A DNA stretch of 64,000 bases from Pseudomonas umsongensis (lineage in GTDB: Bacteria; Pseudomonadota; Gammaproteobacteria; Pseudomonadales; Pseudomonadaceae), in assembly GCF_002236105.1 (NCBI RefSeq), contig NZ_NIWU01000002.1:372001-436000 (forward strand), read 5' to 3'. The notes below the pieces were generated by a model that was given only the letters and a program-made list of their open reading frames with translations, did no database searches and had not been told where the DNA came from. Position numbers and translations under genes: made by a program. Shown piece by piece: positions 19,851 through 27,719 of the stretch (positions within the stretch are counted from its first letter, which is position 1; the number at the start of each line of letters is the position of its first letter).

Positions 19851-20590
19851 GGCAAGGCAATCAACGAGGCAAAGTTAAGACACTGGAACCACGGCACGAC
19901 TTTCGAGAACCCGGCAGCCAACAGGCGTTCGCGGTGTTCTTCGAGGCTGTCGGGCTTCATGACGTTTTCGATGGCGCTACGCTTCTGGGCTATTTCCAGT
20001 TCGCTATAGCCGTTGGCGCGCTTGAAGGCGACGTGCAGGTCGGTGAGCAACGCATGCTCCTGCTCGTCTTCAAACCGCAGTTTTTCCGAGAGAATCAGTG
20101 CACCACCGGGCAACAGGGACTGGTGGATGCGCGACAGCAGCGCGCTTCGCTGATCCGGAGCAATGAATTGCAGGGTGAAGTTCAGCGCCACCACCGAGGC
20201 AGGCTGGAATTCGAGGGCGAGGATGTCACCTTCGATCACTTCCACCGGCAGCAACTCCTGGAACATCGAGTCCTGGCCGTTGAGATACTCACGGCATCGC
20301 TCGACCATCGCCGCGGAGTTATCCACAGCGATGACACGGCAGCCGTCAGTGCGCACATGTCGACGCAGCGCCTGTGTCACAGCGCCCAGGGACGAGCCAA
20401 GGTCGTAGAGCACAGTGTTGGGCTGGGCGAATTGTGCGGCGAGCACACCGAGGTTTTCGACAATGGTCGGATAACCCGGCACCGAGCGCTTGATCATGTC
20501 CGGGAACACCCGCACCACGTCCTCGTTGAAGGCGAAGTCAGGCACCTGGGCCAAAGGCTGGGCGAAAAGGCGATCGGATTCTTTGCTCAC
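19847..20590 (-). CDS. cmoA: Carboxy-S-adenosyl-L-methionine synthase
   Basis: 247 residues. Makes carboxy-SAM from SAM and prephenate, the donor for CmoB. The Rossmann motif is [16 protein letters not shown], with [14 protein letters not shown] and [11 protein letters not shown] following. First gene of a two-gene operon with cmoB (4-nt overlap). The upstream gap (20591-20770) holds a short remnant of a family A repeat and a duplicated gene fragment, so the promoter must lie within the first part of that gap. Confidence 0.96.
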   Translation of the reverse strand: MSKESDRLFAQPLAQVPDFAFNEDVVRVFPDMIKRSVPGYPTIVENLGVLAAQFAQPNTVLYDLGSSLGAVTQALRRHVRTDGCRVIAVDNSAAMVERCREYLNGQDSMFQELLPVEVIEGDILALEFQPASVVALNFTLQFIAPDQRSALLSRIHQSLLPGGALILSEKLRFEDEQEHALLTDLHVAFKRANGYSELEIAQKRSAIENVMKPDSLEEHRERLLAAGFSKVVPWFQCLNFASLIALP

Positions 20591-20686
20591 GGCGGTTCCG
20601 GCGGTGTTGGTGGAAAGGCCGGCATTTTAGCCAAGTTGGCGCGGGGATGCGCGGGTTGTCTGATAAACCGACGGGACTGACGCTTT

Positions 20687-20698
20687 GCTCGCTCCCAC
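20687..20698. repeat. Remnant of a family A repeat
   Basis: GCTCGCTCCCAC equals the last 12 bases of the inverted family A core; no partner copy is visible nearby. It abuts the duplicated fragment at 20703. Confidence 0.5.
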
Positions 20699-20702
20699 GC
20701 TC

Positions 20703-20755
20703 ACAAAGCGGCTGATACCCATCACGCTATCGGAGCACGCGAACGCCACGGCTCC
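20703..20755. pseudogene. 53-bp displaced copy of a YhhN-gene fragment
   Basis: Matches 21509-21561, inside the lysoplasmalogenase-like gene, at 49 of 53 positions in the same orientation (both start ACAAAGCGGCTGATACC and end GCCACGGCTCC). The frame cannot continue into a gene on either side, so this is a leftover piece. It marks a duplication or insertion edge 806 bp from the parent sequence. Confidence 0.8.
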
Positions 20756-20770
20756 GTCGGCTACCTGTAT

Positions 20771-21229
20771 TCAAGCTTCCACAGAAAAAGCAAACTTGGC
20801 TTCGGATATAAACTCACGGTTTTCTTTGTCCTTGAAGCTAACATTGAATGTGCCGGAGTAGTCTTGCTTGTCAGCGTTAACGACCAGATCCATTGCGCCC
20901 TTGAATGCCCAGTAACTGGTGTAAGTCGGGAATTTTTCAGTCAAGGCGATTTCTATCAGTTGATCCGGTGAATTTAATTCGTAGTAACCGGTTTCGATAT
21001 TTTTAGGGATATAGATATCGAAGGCGCGGTCTTCAGGGGTGTCTTTTTCTCCAGCTTTGAAAACAGCCAATATTTCCCGGGAGCCGACGCTGATGTAAAA
21101 CTCCTCGGAGTTGAACTCATCGCGATCCTGAAGGGTGGCACTCAGATAGTTTTTCTGACAGCACTGGCGGAATTTCATTTCAACAGGGATGCGACTGTCG
21201 ACAAAGCTTCTTCGTTGTTGGATATCCAT
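20771..21229 (-). CDS. AT-rich unknown protein, 152 residues (paralog of 22580-22966)
   Basis: No known family recognised. No signal peptide or membrane segment; alternating polar and hydrophobic residues in the C-terminal half suggest a beta-sandwich (AMDLVVNADKQDYSGTFNV). It resembles the product of 22580-22966: both carry a DTP turn in the middle followed by a hydrophobic stretch and a GA/GK-x-(D/T)-x-x-(V/L)-N strand near the end. Two Cys are adjacent (QCCQKN). ATG 21229 gives the longest product; no clear ribosome site. The base composition is visibly poorer in G and C than the flanking cmoA and yhhN genes, suggesting acquisition. Confidence 0.7.
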   Translation of the reverse strand: MDIQQRRSFVDSRIPVEMKFRQCCQKNYLSATLQDRDEFNSEEFYISVGSREILAVFKAGEKDTPEDRAFDIYIPKNIETGYYELNSPDQLIEIALTEKFPTYTSYWAFKGAMDLVVNADKQDYSGTFNVSFKDKENREFISEAKFAFSVEA

Positions 21230-21318
21230 AGGGCCTATCTCTTCAAGGATTGTTGGAATCTTGAATGTACGGCCTGCGAGCGGTCCGGACGACTATTCGA
21301 ACTAACAGGTTTCAACAG

Positions 21319-21330
21319 ACATTAATGACA
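21319..21330. promoter_or_regulatory. Shared upstream element of the paralog pair (copy 1)
   Basis: On the minus strand the sequence reads TTGTCATTAATGTCTGTTGA, about 90 nt before the gene at 20771-21229. Its core CATTAATGACA (plus strand) recurs in the perfect palindrome at 23036, at a similar distance from the second paralog. Confidence 0.45.
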
Positions 21331-21354
21331 ATGTATGTATTGGTGTTCGATCGA

Positions 21355-21405
21355 TCGTTCCCACGCTCTGCGTGGGAACGCCGCCCGGGACGCTCCGTGT
21401 CCCTT
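21355..21405. repeat. Family D repeat, half unit
   Basis: TCGTTCCCACGCTCTGCGTG opens an arm like that at 18781, followed by GGGACGCTCCGTGTCCC. The second outer arm is missing, so this is a half element, lying just after the stop of the YhhN-type gene. Confidence 0.8.
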
Positions 21406-21411
21406 CGCGAT

Positions 21412-22047
21412 CTAACGCGGTTTTTGATCGAACGCCGATGCCGTGATGCCCCATTGCCCCAGCCAATAACTGAGGATGATGACGTACGGCGCCGCCTCAA
21501 ACGGCACGACAAAGCGGCTGATACCGATCACGCTATCGGAAAACACGAACGCCACGGCTCCGGCTGCCGCAAGCAGCGCCGAACGCTTGGGCACATCGGT
21601 GCCCAGACGTGCCAGTGCGCGCCAGAGCATGGCGCTGATCGCCAGGCCATAGACGATCACGGGAATCAGCAAAGGCCCGAGACCGTGGGCAATCAGTACC
21701 CCCAGCAGAATCGCGCCGACGCCGAGGGCCAGGACCAGTGGCAACAGGGCCAACCGTCTGCAGTCCGTTAAATAAGCTTTCAGATAAGCCAGGTGGGCGA
21801 CGAGAAACGCCCCGAGGCCGAACACAAACAAATCCCCCGGCCATGCCAGCAGCACGTCGCCGAGCAGGGAGAAAATCAGTCCAAGACTGATCCAGCGCCG
21901 ATACTCCCCGGGTGGTGCGTCGTGCAGCCAGCCGAGCAGGGCCAGGACAGGCAGCGGCTTGACCAACAGGCAAAGCAGCGCGGCGTGCACGCTCAGGCCA
22001 TAGAGGAAAGTCACTGCGCCCATCAGCGCCAGAATCAGCCAGCCCAC
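21412..22047 (-). CDS. YhhN/TMEM86-family lysoplasmalogenase-like membrane protein
   Basis: 211 residues with about eight hydrophobic segments. Family motifs visible: LLVKPLPVLALLGWL near the N terminus, SLGLIFSLLGDVLLAW (the conserved Gly-Asp) and AFVFSDSVIGISRF (conserved Ser-Asp). TMEM86 proteins hydrolyse the vinyl-ether bond of lysoplasmalogens; the bacterial role is not settled. GTG 22047 is chosen because it follows the stop of the upstream gene by 2 nt; the open frame continues to 22107 but that would overlap the I42 inhibitor gene by 58 nt. A 53-bp piece of this gene is duplicated at 20703. Confidence 0.85.
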   Translation of the reverse strand: MGWLILALMGAVTFLYGLSVHAALLCLLVKPLPVLALLGWLHDAPPGEYRRWISLGLIFSLLGDVLLAWPGDLFVFGLGAFLVAHLAYLKAYLTDCRRLALLPLVLALGVGAILLGVLIAHGLGPLLIPVIVYGLAISAMLWRALARLGTDVPKRSALLAAAGAVAFVFSDSVIGISRFVVPFEAAPYVIILSYWLGQWGITASAFDQKPR

Positions 22048-22049
22048 GG

Positions 22050-22442
22050 TTAGTTGACCGAAATGGCGCAGTCGAAGGCGTCCACCGGCAGCACTTCCGG
22101 TGCCCAAGGTTGTTGCGAGGTCAAGCGTAAGCGTCCAGTGCCGGGGGCGAACGCCTGGAATCGCCAGGTCGAAACACCGGCAGCACCTACGACGCCGGCA
22201 TCTTCCGGGTTGCTGTAGACCTCAGGGCTGAGCGCGCGCAATACGCCACCGGCCGAGTCCTGGACCGACCAGCGGTAACCCGTAGTCGGATTGCTGGGCA
22301 GGGTCAGGATCAGGTTCTGCCCGCTGGTGAGCTTCACCGGGCATTCGCTTTGTTTTTCCACGGTCACGTTATGTTTCGGTTGCGTGGCACAGGCGGCCAG
22401 CAAGGCGAGGGCGAGGGGAACAAACAGGCGGGTGGGGGACAT
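22050..22442 (-). CDS. Chagasin-like (I42) protease inhibitor lipoprotein
   Basis: 130 residues. Signal peptide with lipobox ALLAAC (Cys about residue 18), so an outer- or inner-membrane lipoprotein facing the periplasm. The body has the three inhibitory loop signatures of the I42 family: NPTTGYRW, a Gly-rich loop (GVVGAAG) and a final loop near LRLTSQQPW. I42 proteins inhibit papain-like cysteine peptidases. ATG 22442 begins MSPTRLFVPLAL; the open frame to 22562 lacks a signal peptide start. It is followed after 2 nt by the YhhN gene, implying one transcript. Confidence 0.82.
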   Translation of the reverse strand: MSPTRLFVPLALALLAACATQPKHNVTVEKQSECPVKLTSGQNLILTLPSNPTTGYRWSVQDSAGGVLRALSPEVYSNPEDAGVVGAAGVSTWRFQAFAPGTGRLRLTSQQPWAPEVLPVDAFDCAISVN

Positions 22443-22579
22443 GGGGTCAGTGGCTCCGGCATTCACGACGAACGGCGAGCATAACTGAAGATGAGACAAA
22501 ATGTGACCAGAGCCGGGTCGAGGAATGGCTAACGTACAGGCTCTGGCGCGAGTGGTGCGCATTTAAGCGGATTGAGTAT

Positions 22580-22966
22580 CTACTCGCTAACGTCGAGCTT
22601 ACATTGAATTAATAGGCCGCCACCAAACAGTAAGTCGAACGATAACTTATACTGTTTAGTGTGTTTGTTGAGAGTGGCAGTGTATTTTCCGGTAATGGCA
22701 TAAGCCGATCCGCTATCAGCTTGATAACTCACTTCCTTAAGCCACGTTGGAGGGTCAAATGTTTGCTCCTCTCCAGGGGTATCGCGATCGATAAGGACAG
22801 TCATTATTTTTTGGTTTGGGCCGGCAAAATCGAAATAACCGTTGATTTGTATGTTGGGTCCTTCGTGCCATATATAAATTTGGTCGGTATAAAATTTTTC
22901 TCCTTTAATTGTCCATTCGAAATGACCGCTAGACTTCGTCCCGCGCGGAGTTTTATCAGTCGACAT
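22580..22966 (-). CDS. AT-rich unknown protein, 128 residues (paralog of 20771-21229)
   Basis: No known family recognised. Soluble, without signal peptide; beta-strand-like alternation in FYTDQIYIWHEGPNIQINGY and YKLSFDLLFGGGLLIQCKL. Shares with the first paralog the DTP turn (RDTPGEEQTFD against KDTPEDRAFD) and the closing strands (ATLNKHTKQYKLSFDLL against LVVNADKQDYSGTFNV). Visibly AT-richer than its neighbours. Start ATG 22966 lies in CATATTG context without an obvious ribosome site. A perfect 18-bp palindrome sits about 70 nt upstream. The two copies bracket the YhhN and I42 genes. Confidence 0.72.
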   Translation of the reverse strand: MSTDKTPRGTKSSGHFEWTIKGEKFYTDQIYIWHEGPNIQINGYFDFAGPNQKIMTVLIDRDTPGEEQTFDPPTWLKEVSYQADSGSAYAITGKYTATLNKHTKQYKLSFDLLFGGGLLIQCKLDVSE

Positions 22967-23035
22967 ATTGTGGTCGTCCCTTGAAAATGTTCGGATAGTC
23001 GAGTGACAGGCTAGGGCATTAGTAATAGGGTTGAT

Positions 23036-23053
23036 ACTGTCATTAATGACAGT
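23036..23053. promoter_or_regulatory. 18-bp perfect palindrome upstream of the second paralog
   Basis: ACTGTCATTAATGACAGT, followed on the plus strand by TTTTTT. The perfect centre (no loop) suits a dimeric regulator. Minus-strand sequence after it (GTCATTAATGACAGTATCAA) aligns with that upstream of 20771-21229 (GTCATTAATGTCTGTTGAAA), so the promoters of the paralogs are related. Confidence 0.6.
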
Positions 23054-23095
23054 TTTTTATATCCGATCGCGATAGCTGTTCAGAAAATCATGTGT

Positions 23096-23125
23096 GCAGT
23101 GGCCAGAGCACGCTCTGGCCACTGC
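23096..23125. other. Hairpin after the Lon-type gene
   Basis: GCAGTGGCCAGAGC and GCTCTGGCCACTGC form a 14-bp perfect inverted repeat with only AC between. No T-run follows on the minus strand, so termination is uncertain; it may protect the mRNA end. Confidence 0.55.
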
Positions 23126-23134
23126 AGCGTGTGA

Positions 23135-25552
23135 CTAGAACAACACCTTCGCCACATCCGCAAAACGCTTGGCAAAGTGCACGGTAATCCCTTCCTTCAG
23201 GTAGTCCGGCAGTTCTTCAAAGCTGCCACGGTTGGGCTCCGGCAAGATCAGCTCGAAAATCTTCTGCCGCCGCGCTGCAATCACCTTCTCACGTACTCCG
23301 CCAATCGGCAGTACATGCCCGGTCAACGTCAGTTCGCCGGTCATGGCCACGCCTTTTTTCGGCGGCTGGTTGCGTGCCAGCGACAACAGGGCACTGGCCA
23401 TGGTCACGCCAGCGCTCGGGCCGTCTTTCGGAGTGGCGCCTTCCGGAACATGCAGGTGCACGAAGGCTTCGTCGAAGAATTTCGGATCACCGCCAAACGA
23501 CTTCAGATTGGAGCTGACGTAGCTGTAGGCAATTTCCGCGGACTCTTTCATCACTTCGCCCAGTTGCCCGGTGAGCTTGAAACCGCGATTGAGGGTATGA
23601 ATGCGTGTGGCTTCGATCGGCAGGGTTGCACCGCCCATGCTGGTCCAGGCCAGGCCGGTGATTACCCCCGTCCCGGACAGTACTTGTTCATTACGGAACA
23701 CGGGTTTGCCCAATGAAGCCTCGAGGTCTTTCGGACCAAATTTGATCACCGCTCCTGGATCTTCGAGCAGCTTCACCACGGCTTTGCGCACCAGTTTGCC
23801 GAGATTTTTCTCCAGTTGGCGAACGCCGGCTTCACGGGCATAACCGTCGATCAGCGCTCTGAGGGCGCTGTCGCTGATGCTCAGGCTGCCTTTCGAGACT
23901 CCGGCCTTCTCAAGCTGTTTGGGCCACAAGTGGCGTTTGGCGATGGCGACTTTTTCTTCGGTGATGTAACCCGACAGGCGGATGACTTCCATCCGGTCCA
24001 GCAGGGGGCCGGGAATCGAGTCCAGGGTGTTGGCGGTGCAGACGAACAGCACTTTCGACAGGTCCAGGCGCAGGTCCAGGTAGTGGTCGAGGAATTCGAC
24101 GTTCTGCTCCGGGTCGAGGGTTTCCAGCAGCGCCGAGGCCGGGTCGCCCTGATAGCTTTGGCCCATCTTGTCGATTTCGTCGAGCATGATCACCGGGTTC
24201 ATCACTTCGACGTCTTTCAGCGCTTGCACGAGTTTGCCCGGCATCGCACCAATGTAAGTACGGCGGTGGCCCTTGATTTCCGCTTCGTCGCGCATGCCGC
24301 CGAGGCTGAAGCGATAGAACGGTCGGCCGAGGGATTCGGCGATGGATTTGCCGACGCTGGTCTTGCCCACGCCCGGCGGCCCCACCAGCAGCACGATGGA
24401 GCCGCTGATTTCACCCTTGTAGGCACCGACCGCGAGGAACTCGAGGATGCGGTCCTTGATATCGTCGAGGCCGGCATGGTGGTTGTCCAGGATCTTGCGG
24501 GCGTGCTTGAGGTCCAGTTTGTCCTCGCCGTACACACCCCATGGCACCGATGTCGCCCAGTCCAGGTAGTTGCGCGTGACCGCGTACTCCGGTGAGCCGG
24601 TTTCGAGGATCGAGAGCTTGTTCATCTCTTCTTCGATGCGCTTCTGCGCCTGCGCGGGCAGCACCTTGCCGGCCAGCCGTTGCTCGAATTGTTCGATGTC
24701 GGCGCTGCGATCGTCCTTGGTCAGCCCCAACTCCTGCTGGATGACCTTGAGTTGTTCCTTGAGGAAGAATTCGCGCTGATGCTCACCGATCTTGCGGTTC
24801 ACTTCGGCGGAAATCTCTTTCTGCAGGCGTGCGACCTCGACTTCCTTGCGTAGCATCGGCAGGACTTTTTCCATGCGCTTGAGCATGGGCACGCAGTCGA
24901 GCACTTCCTGCAGTTCGCTGCCGGTCGCCGACGTCAGTGCGGCGGCGAAGTCGGTCAACGGCGATGGATCGTTGGGGCTGAAGCGGTTGAGGTAGTTCTT
25001 CAGCTCTTCGCTGTACAGCGGATTGAGGGGCAGCAGCTCCTTGATCGCATTGATCAGCGCCATCCCGTAGGCCTTGACCTCGTCGGTCGGCTCGGTGGGC
25101 TGGTGCGGGTATTCGACTTCCACCAGGTACGGCGGGCGATGGTGCTTGAGCCAGGTCTTGAGGCGCACACGGGTCAGGCCCTGGGCGACGAATTGCAATT
25201 TGCCGTTTTCGCGACTGGCGTGGTGCACCTTGACCAGGGTGCCGTACAGCGGCAGCGCCGAGGTATCAAAATGGCGCGGGTCTTCCTGGGGCGTGTCCAT
25301 GTAGAACAGGGCCAGGGAGTGATGTTCGGATTTGGCGACCAGGTCGAGGGTTTCCGCCCAGGGTTCTTCATTGACGATGACCGGCAGCACTTGGGCCGGG
25401 AAGAAAGGGCGGTTGTGAATCGGAATGATGTAGACCTTGTCCGGCAGGTTCTGGCCGGGCAGGGCGAGGCCCTTGCCGGTGTGGTGGTGTTCGGCGTGTT
25501 CCGGGTCGGCGTATTCGCTGGGGGCTTCGGGGAATGCTTGCTGGTCGCTCAT
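23135..25552 (-). CDS. Second Lon-type ATP-dependent protease (AsrA-like)
   Basis: 805 residues. Order of domains: N-terminal LON substrate domain (about 40-235), long coiled coil, AAA+ module with Walker A GPPGVGKTSVGKS and Walker B PVIMLDEIDKMG, then the S16 protease with catalytic Ser in PKDGPSAGVTMASAL and Lys in GGVREKVIAARR. Both sites are intact. The canonical Pseudomonas lon sits by clpX and hupB; this gene has neither neighbour and has a His-rich N terminus (AEHHHTGKGL), which fits the second Lon (AsrA in P. aeruginosa). Start ATG 25552 with CAGGTG upstream; a TTG at 25567 is in frame. A sigma-32-type promoter lies 30-58 nt upstream. Confidence 0.92.
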   Translation of the reverse strand: MSDQQAFPEAPSEYADPEHAEHHHTGKGLALPGQNLPDKVYIIPIHNRPFFPAQVLPVIVNEEPWAETLDLVAKSEHHSLALFYMDTPQEDPRHFDTSALPLYGTLVKVHHASRENGKLQFVAQGLTRVRLKTWLKHHRPPYLVEVEYPHQPTEPTDEVKAYGMALINAIKELLPLNPLYSEELKNYLNRFSPNDPSPLTDFAAALTSATGSELQEVLDCVPMLKRMEKVLPMLRKEVEVARLQKEISAEVNRKIGEHQREFFLKEQLKVIQQELGLTKDDRSADIEQFEQRLAGKVLPAQAQKRIEEEMNKLSILETGSPEYAVTRNYLDWATSVPWGVYGEDKLDLKHARKILDNHHAGLDDIKDRILEFLAVGAYKGEISGSIVLLVGPPGVGKTSVGKSIAESLGRPFYRFSLGGMRDEAEIKGHRRTYIGAMPGKLVQALKDVEVMNPVIMLDEIDKMGQSYQGDPASALLETLDPEQNVEFLDHYLDLRLDLSKVLFVCTANTLDSIPGPLLDRMEVIRLSGYITEEKVAIAKRHLWPKQLEKAGVSKGSLSISDSALRALIDGYAREAGVRQLEKNLGKLVRKAVVKLLEDPGAVIKFGPKDLEASLGKPVFRNEQVLSGTGVITGLAWTSMGGATLPIEATRIHTLNRGFKLTGQLGEVMKESAEIAYSYVSSNLKSFGGDPKFFDEAFVHLHVPEGATPKDGPSAGVTMASALLSLARNQPPKKGVAMTGELTLTGHVLPIGGVREKVIAARRQKIFELILPEPNRGSFEELPDYLKEGITVHFAKRFADVAKVLF

Positions 25553-25581
25553 GGGGCACCTGCGCAATGGGGTATGGGTCT

Positions 25582-25610
25582 TAGATGGGGCAGGCCGAGG
25601 GTGGTTTCAA
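25582..25610 (-). promoter_or_regulatory. Sigma-32 (RpoH) type promoter of the Lon-type gene
   Basis: On the minus strand TTGAAA (25610-25605), 14-nt spacer, CCCCATCTA (25590-25582). This agrees with the E. coli heat-shock consensus TTGAAA-N13/14-CCCCATnT at nearly every position. Start of transcription would be near 25575. Confidence 0.82.
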
Positions 25611-25736
25611 TGGGGGAGGGGATATTCGGGGAGCGTTCAGGACCTGGACAGGTCCCGGGGATCAGTCTGTTACACGCCTGGCGCGCAGGGCAAAACGGGT
25701 AGCGTTCCCATAGTAAGAGAACGCTCATTCGTCAAA

Positions 25737-26240
25737 TCAAGGGCGAATCTCGATCATCGTGCCGTCCGGCACCAGGTTCCAGATTTCACGCATGTCCATG
25801 TTGCGCATGGCAATGCAACCGTCGGTCCAGTCCAGGGTGTGGAACAGGTGCTCGGGGTTTTCTTCGGTGTCCGGGGTGCCGTGGATCATGATCATGCCGC
25901 CGGGATCGACGCCTTCACGCCGTGAGCGGGCGGAATCGCTGATGTTCGGGTAGGAAATGTGCATCGCCAGGTTGAAGCGGTCGCTGACCTTGCGCCAGTC
26001 GATCCAGTAGAAACCTTCTGGTGTGCGTTTGTCGCCTTCCATCAGCTTGGGGCCCTTGGGCCGTTTACCCAGGGAAATTCGGTAGGTCTTGAACGGCTTG
26101 CCGTCATTGATCAACTGCAATTGATGGGCCGACTTGAGAACCAGGATTTTCTCGATGACCTTGCCGTCCAGGGGCTCCATGGCAGTAGCCTGGGACACCG
26201 TGATGAACGACAAGCAGAACAGGGCAAGCAACCAGCGCAT
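25737..26240 (-). CDS. L,D-transpeptidase (YkuD/ErfK domain), exported
   Basis: 167 residues. Signal peptide MRWLLALFCLSFITVSQATA with cleavage near residue 20. The YkuD catalytic motif is present: HG in MIHGTPD and the Ser/Thr-x-Gly-Cys element in TDGCIAMRN, with Cys as nucleophile. Such enzymes form 3-3 peptidoglycan cross-links or attach or remove lipoproteins in the periplasm. A short stand-alone version, without LysM or other binding domains. Upstream of the Lon-type gene on the same strand, with a 184-nt gap that contains the latter's own promoter, so probably a separate unit. Confidence 0.9.
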   Translation of the reverse strand: MRWLLALFCLSFITVSQATAMEPLDGKVIEKILVLKSAHQLQLINDGKPFKTYRISLGKRPKGPKLMEGDKRTPEGFYWIDWRKVSDRFNLAMHISYPNISDSARSRREGVDPGGMIMIHGTPDTEENPEHLFHTLDWTDGCIAMRNMDMREIWNLVPDGTMIEIRP

Positions 26241-26365
26241 TGAAACGATTCCCCAAGAGGTGTCGCGACCATATATCTATTTATAGGTGTTTTTGCAGGC
26301 GCTGCCGAAGGTCCGGGCCGAGTTCGGACGATCTGTATGCGCCTGGCGATGATACCAAGATGACA

Positions 26366-26917
26366 TCAAGTGATGACAGACTGAACCAGCGGCGGGATCG
26401 ATTCGGACCGCACGGGATAGACTTCGGTTTTCCGGTCAGCGAAGAAGCATTCTAAGGTACGGCCCACCGTGCGGAAAGCCAGCTCGTCCCAAGGGATGTC
26501 GGCTTCGTCGAATAGTTGCACCTCAAGGCTCTCTATACCGGCGGCAAAATCGAGGTCCGCCAACTCGGCGCGGAAGAACACGTGCACCTGGCTGATGTGC
26601 GGCACATCGATCAGCGTATAGATGCTCAGGTTGCGCACACGGGCGCAGGCTTCCTCGGCCGTCTCGCGAATGGCCGCCTGCTCGATGGTCTCACCGTTTT
26701 CCATGAAGCCGGCGGGCAGGGTCCAATAGCCCCGGCGCGGCTCGATGGCACGACGGCACAACAGGACCTGGGTGCCCCAGGTCGCGACACAACCGGCGAC
26801 GATGTTGGGGTTCTGGTAGTGAATGGCGTGACAGCTGTCGCAGACAAAACGCAGGCGTGAATCGCCCTCGGGAATGCGTTGGGTCACCGGGTTGCCGCAC
26901 TGACTGCAAAATTTCAT
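26366..26917 (-). CDS. Nudix hydrolase with N-terminal zinc ribbon
   Basis: 183 residues. Begins MKFCSQCGNP with a second pair CDSC, making a four-Cys zinc ribbon as in NADH pyrophosphatase NudC-like proteins. The Nudix box begins GFMENGETIEQAAIRET and continues AEEACA, with the REx2EE core complete (RETAEEA). Substrate not determined; small size and ribbon point to nucleotide-sugar or dinucleotide clean-up. ATG 26917 is the family start; the frame is open to 27049 but that overlaps the divergent gene's control region. Divergent from a second Nudix gene at 27065. Confidence 0.9.
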   Translation of the reverse strand: MKFCSQCGNPVTQRIPEGDSRLRFVCDSCHAIHYQNPNIVAGCVATWGTQVLLCRRAIEPRRGYWTLPAGFMENGETIEQAAIRETAEEACARVRNLSIYTLIDVPHISQVHVFFRAELADLDFAAGIESLEVQLFDEADIPWDELAFRTVGRTLECFFADRKTEVYPVRSESIPPLVQSVIT

Positions 26918-27064
26918 GCTTGGGTTCCTGAATGCTGCGCCTATCTTGGCGTGCGGCGGTGGCTGTCGGCAAGTTGTCGTTTCGCGACATGCCACTGTCC
27001 GGGGGGTTGGGCGACCGAAGCGATTGGTGCATGATGCAGGGTAAGGCACTGATCGAGAACACTC

Positions 27065-27664
27065 ATGCTGGACGAGCTACTGCATCGGGTAAGTCACCAC
27101 ACACCGCGTACGTTGGAGACCGACCGACGTTTCCCAGAGGCCGCCGTCCTGGTGCCGATCACTCGCAGTGACGAGCCGGAACTGGTATTGACCCTGCGCG
27201 CCAGCGGGCTGTCGACCCATGGTGGCGAAGTCGCCTTTCCCGGTGGTCGACGCGACCCCGAAGACCCCGACCTGGTTTTTACCGCGCTGCGTGAAGCCGA
27301 AGAAGAAATCGGCCTGCCACCGGGCCTGGTCGAAGTGATCGGCCCGCTGAGCCCGCTGATATCCCTGCACGGCATCAAGGTCACACCTTATGTCGGGGTG
27401 ATTCCGGATTTTGTCGAGTACCGGGCCAACGATGCCGAGATCGCCGCCGTGTTCAGTGTGCCCTTGGAGTTCTTTCGCAAGGACCCGCGCGAGCACACCC
27501 ATCGCATCGATTACCAGGGACGAAGTTGGTACGTGCCAAGTTATCGCTATGGTGAATTCAAGATCTGGGGCCTGACGGCGATCATGATTGTCGAGTTGAT
27601 CAATCTGCTCTATGACGCGAAGATCAGCCTGCACCTACCGCCTAAAAGTTTTATCAATACCTGA
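27065..27664 (+). CDS. nudL: CoA pyrophosphatase-type Nudix hydrolase (NudL)
   Basis: 199 residues. The Nudix box GGRRDPEDPDLVFTALREAE... is preceded by the family-specific LTLRASGLSTHGGEVAFPGG, characteristic of NudL/YeaB CoA pyrophosphatases, which split CoA to 3',5'-ADP and 4'-phosphopantetheine. The C-terminal motif WYVPSYRYGEFKIWGLTA is also typical. Start ATG 27065 begins MLDELLHRV. It heads a short same-strand series with the gamma carbonic anhydrase and DUF1289 genes, gap 55 nt. Confidence 0.9.
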   Translation: MLDELLHRVSHHTPRTLETDRRFPEAAVLVPITRSDEPELVLTLRASGLSTHGGEVAFPGGRRDPEDPDLVFTALREAEEEIGLPPGLVEVIGPLSPLISLHGIKVTPYVGVIPDFVEYRANDAEIAAVFSVPLEFFRKDPREHTHRIDYQGRSWYVPSYRYGEFKIWGLTAIMIVELINLLYDAKISLHLPPKSFINT

Positions 27665-27719
27665 AGCCATCACTCGAATGGCTTGAACACGCCGCTGCCT
27701 GAGCCTTGAGGACAACAAG

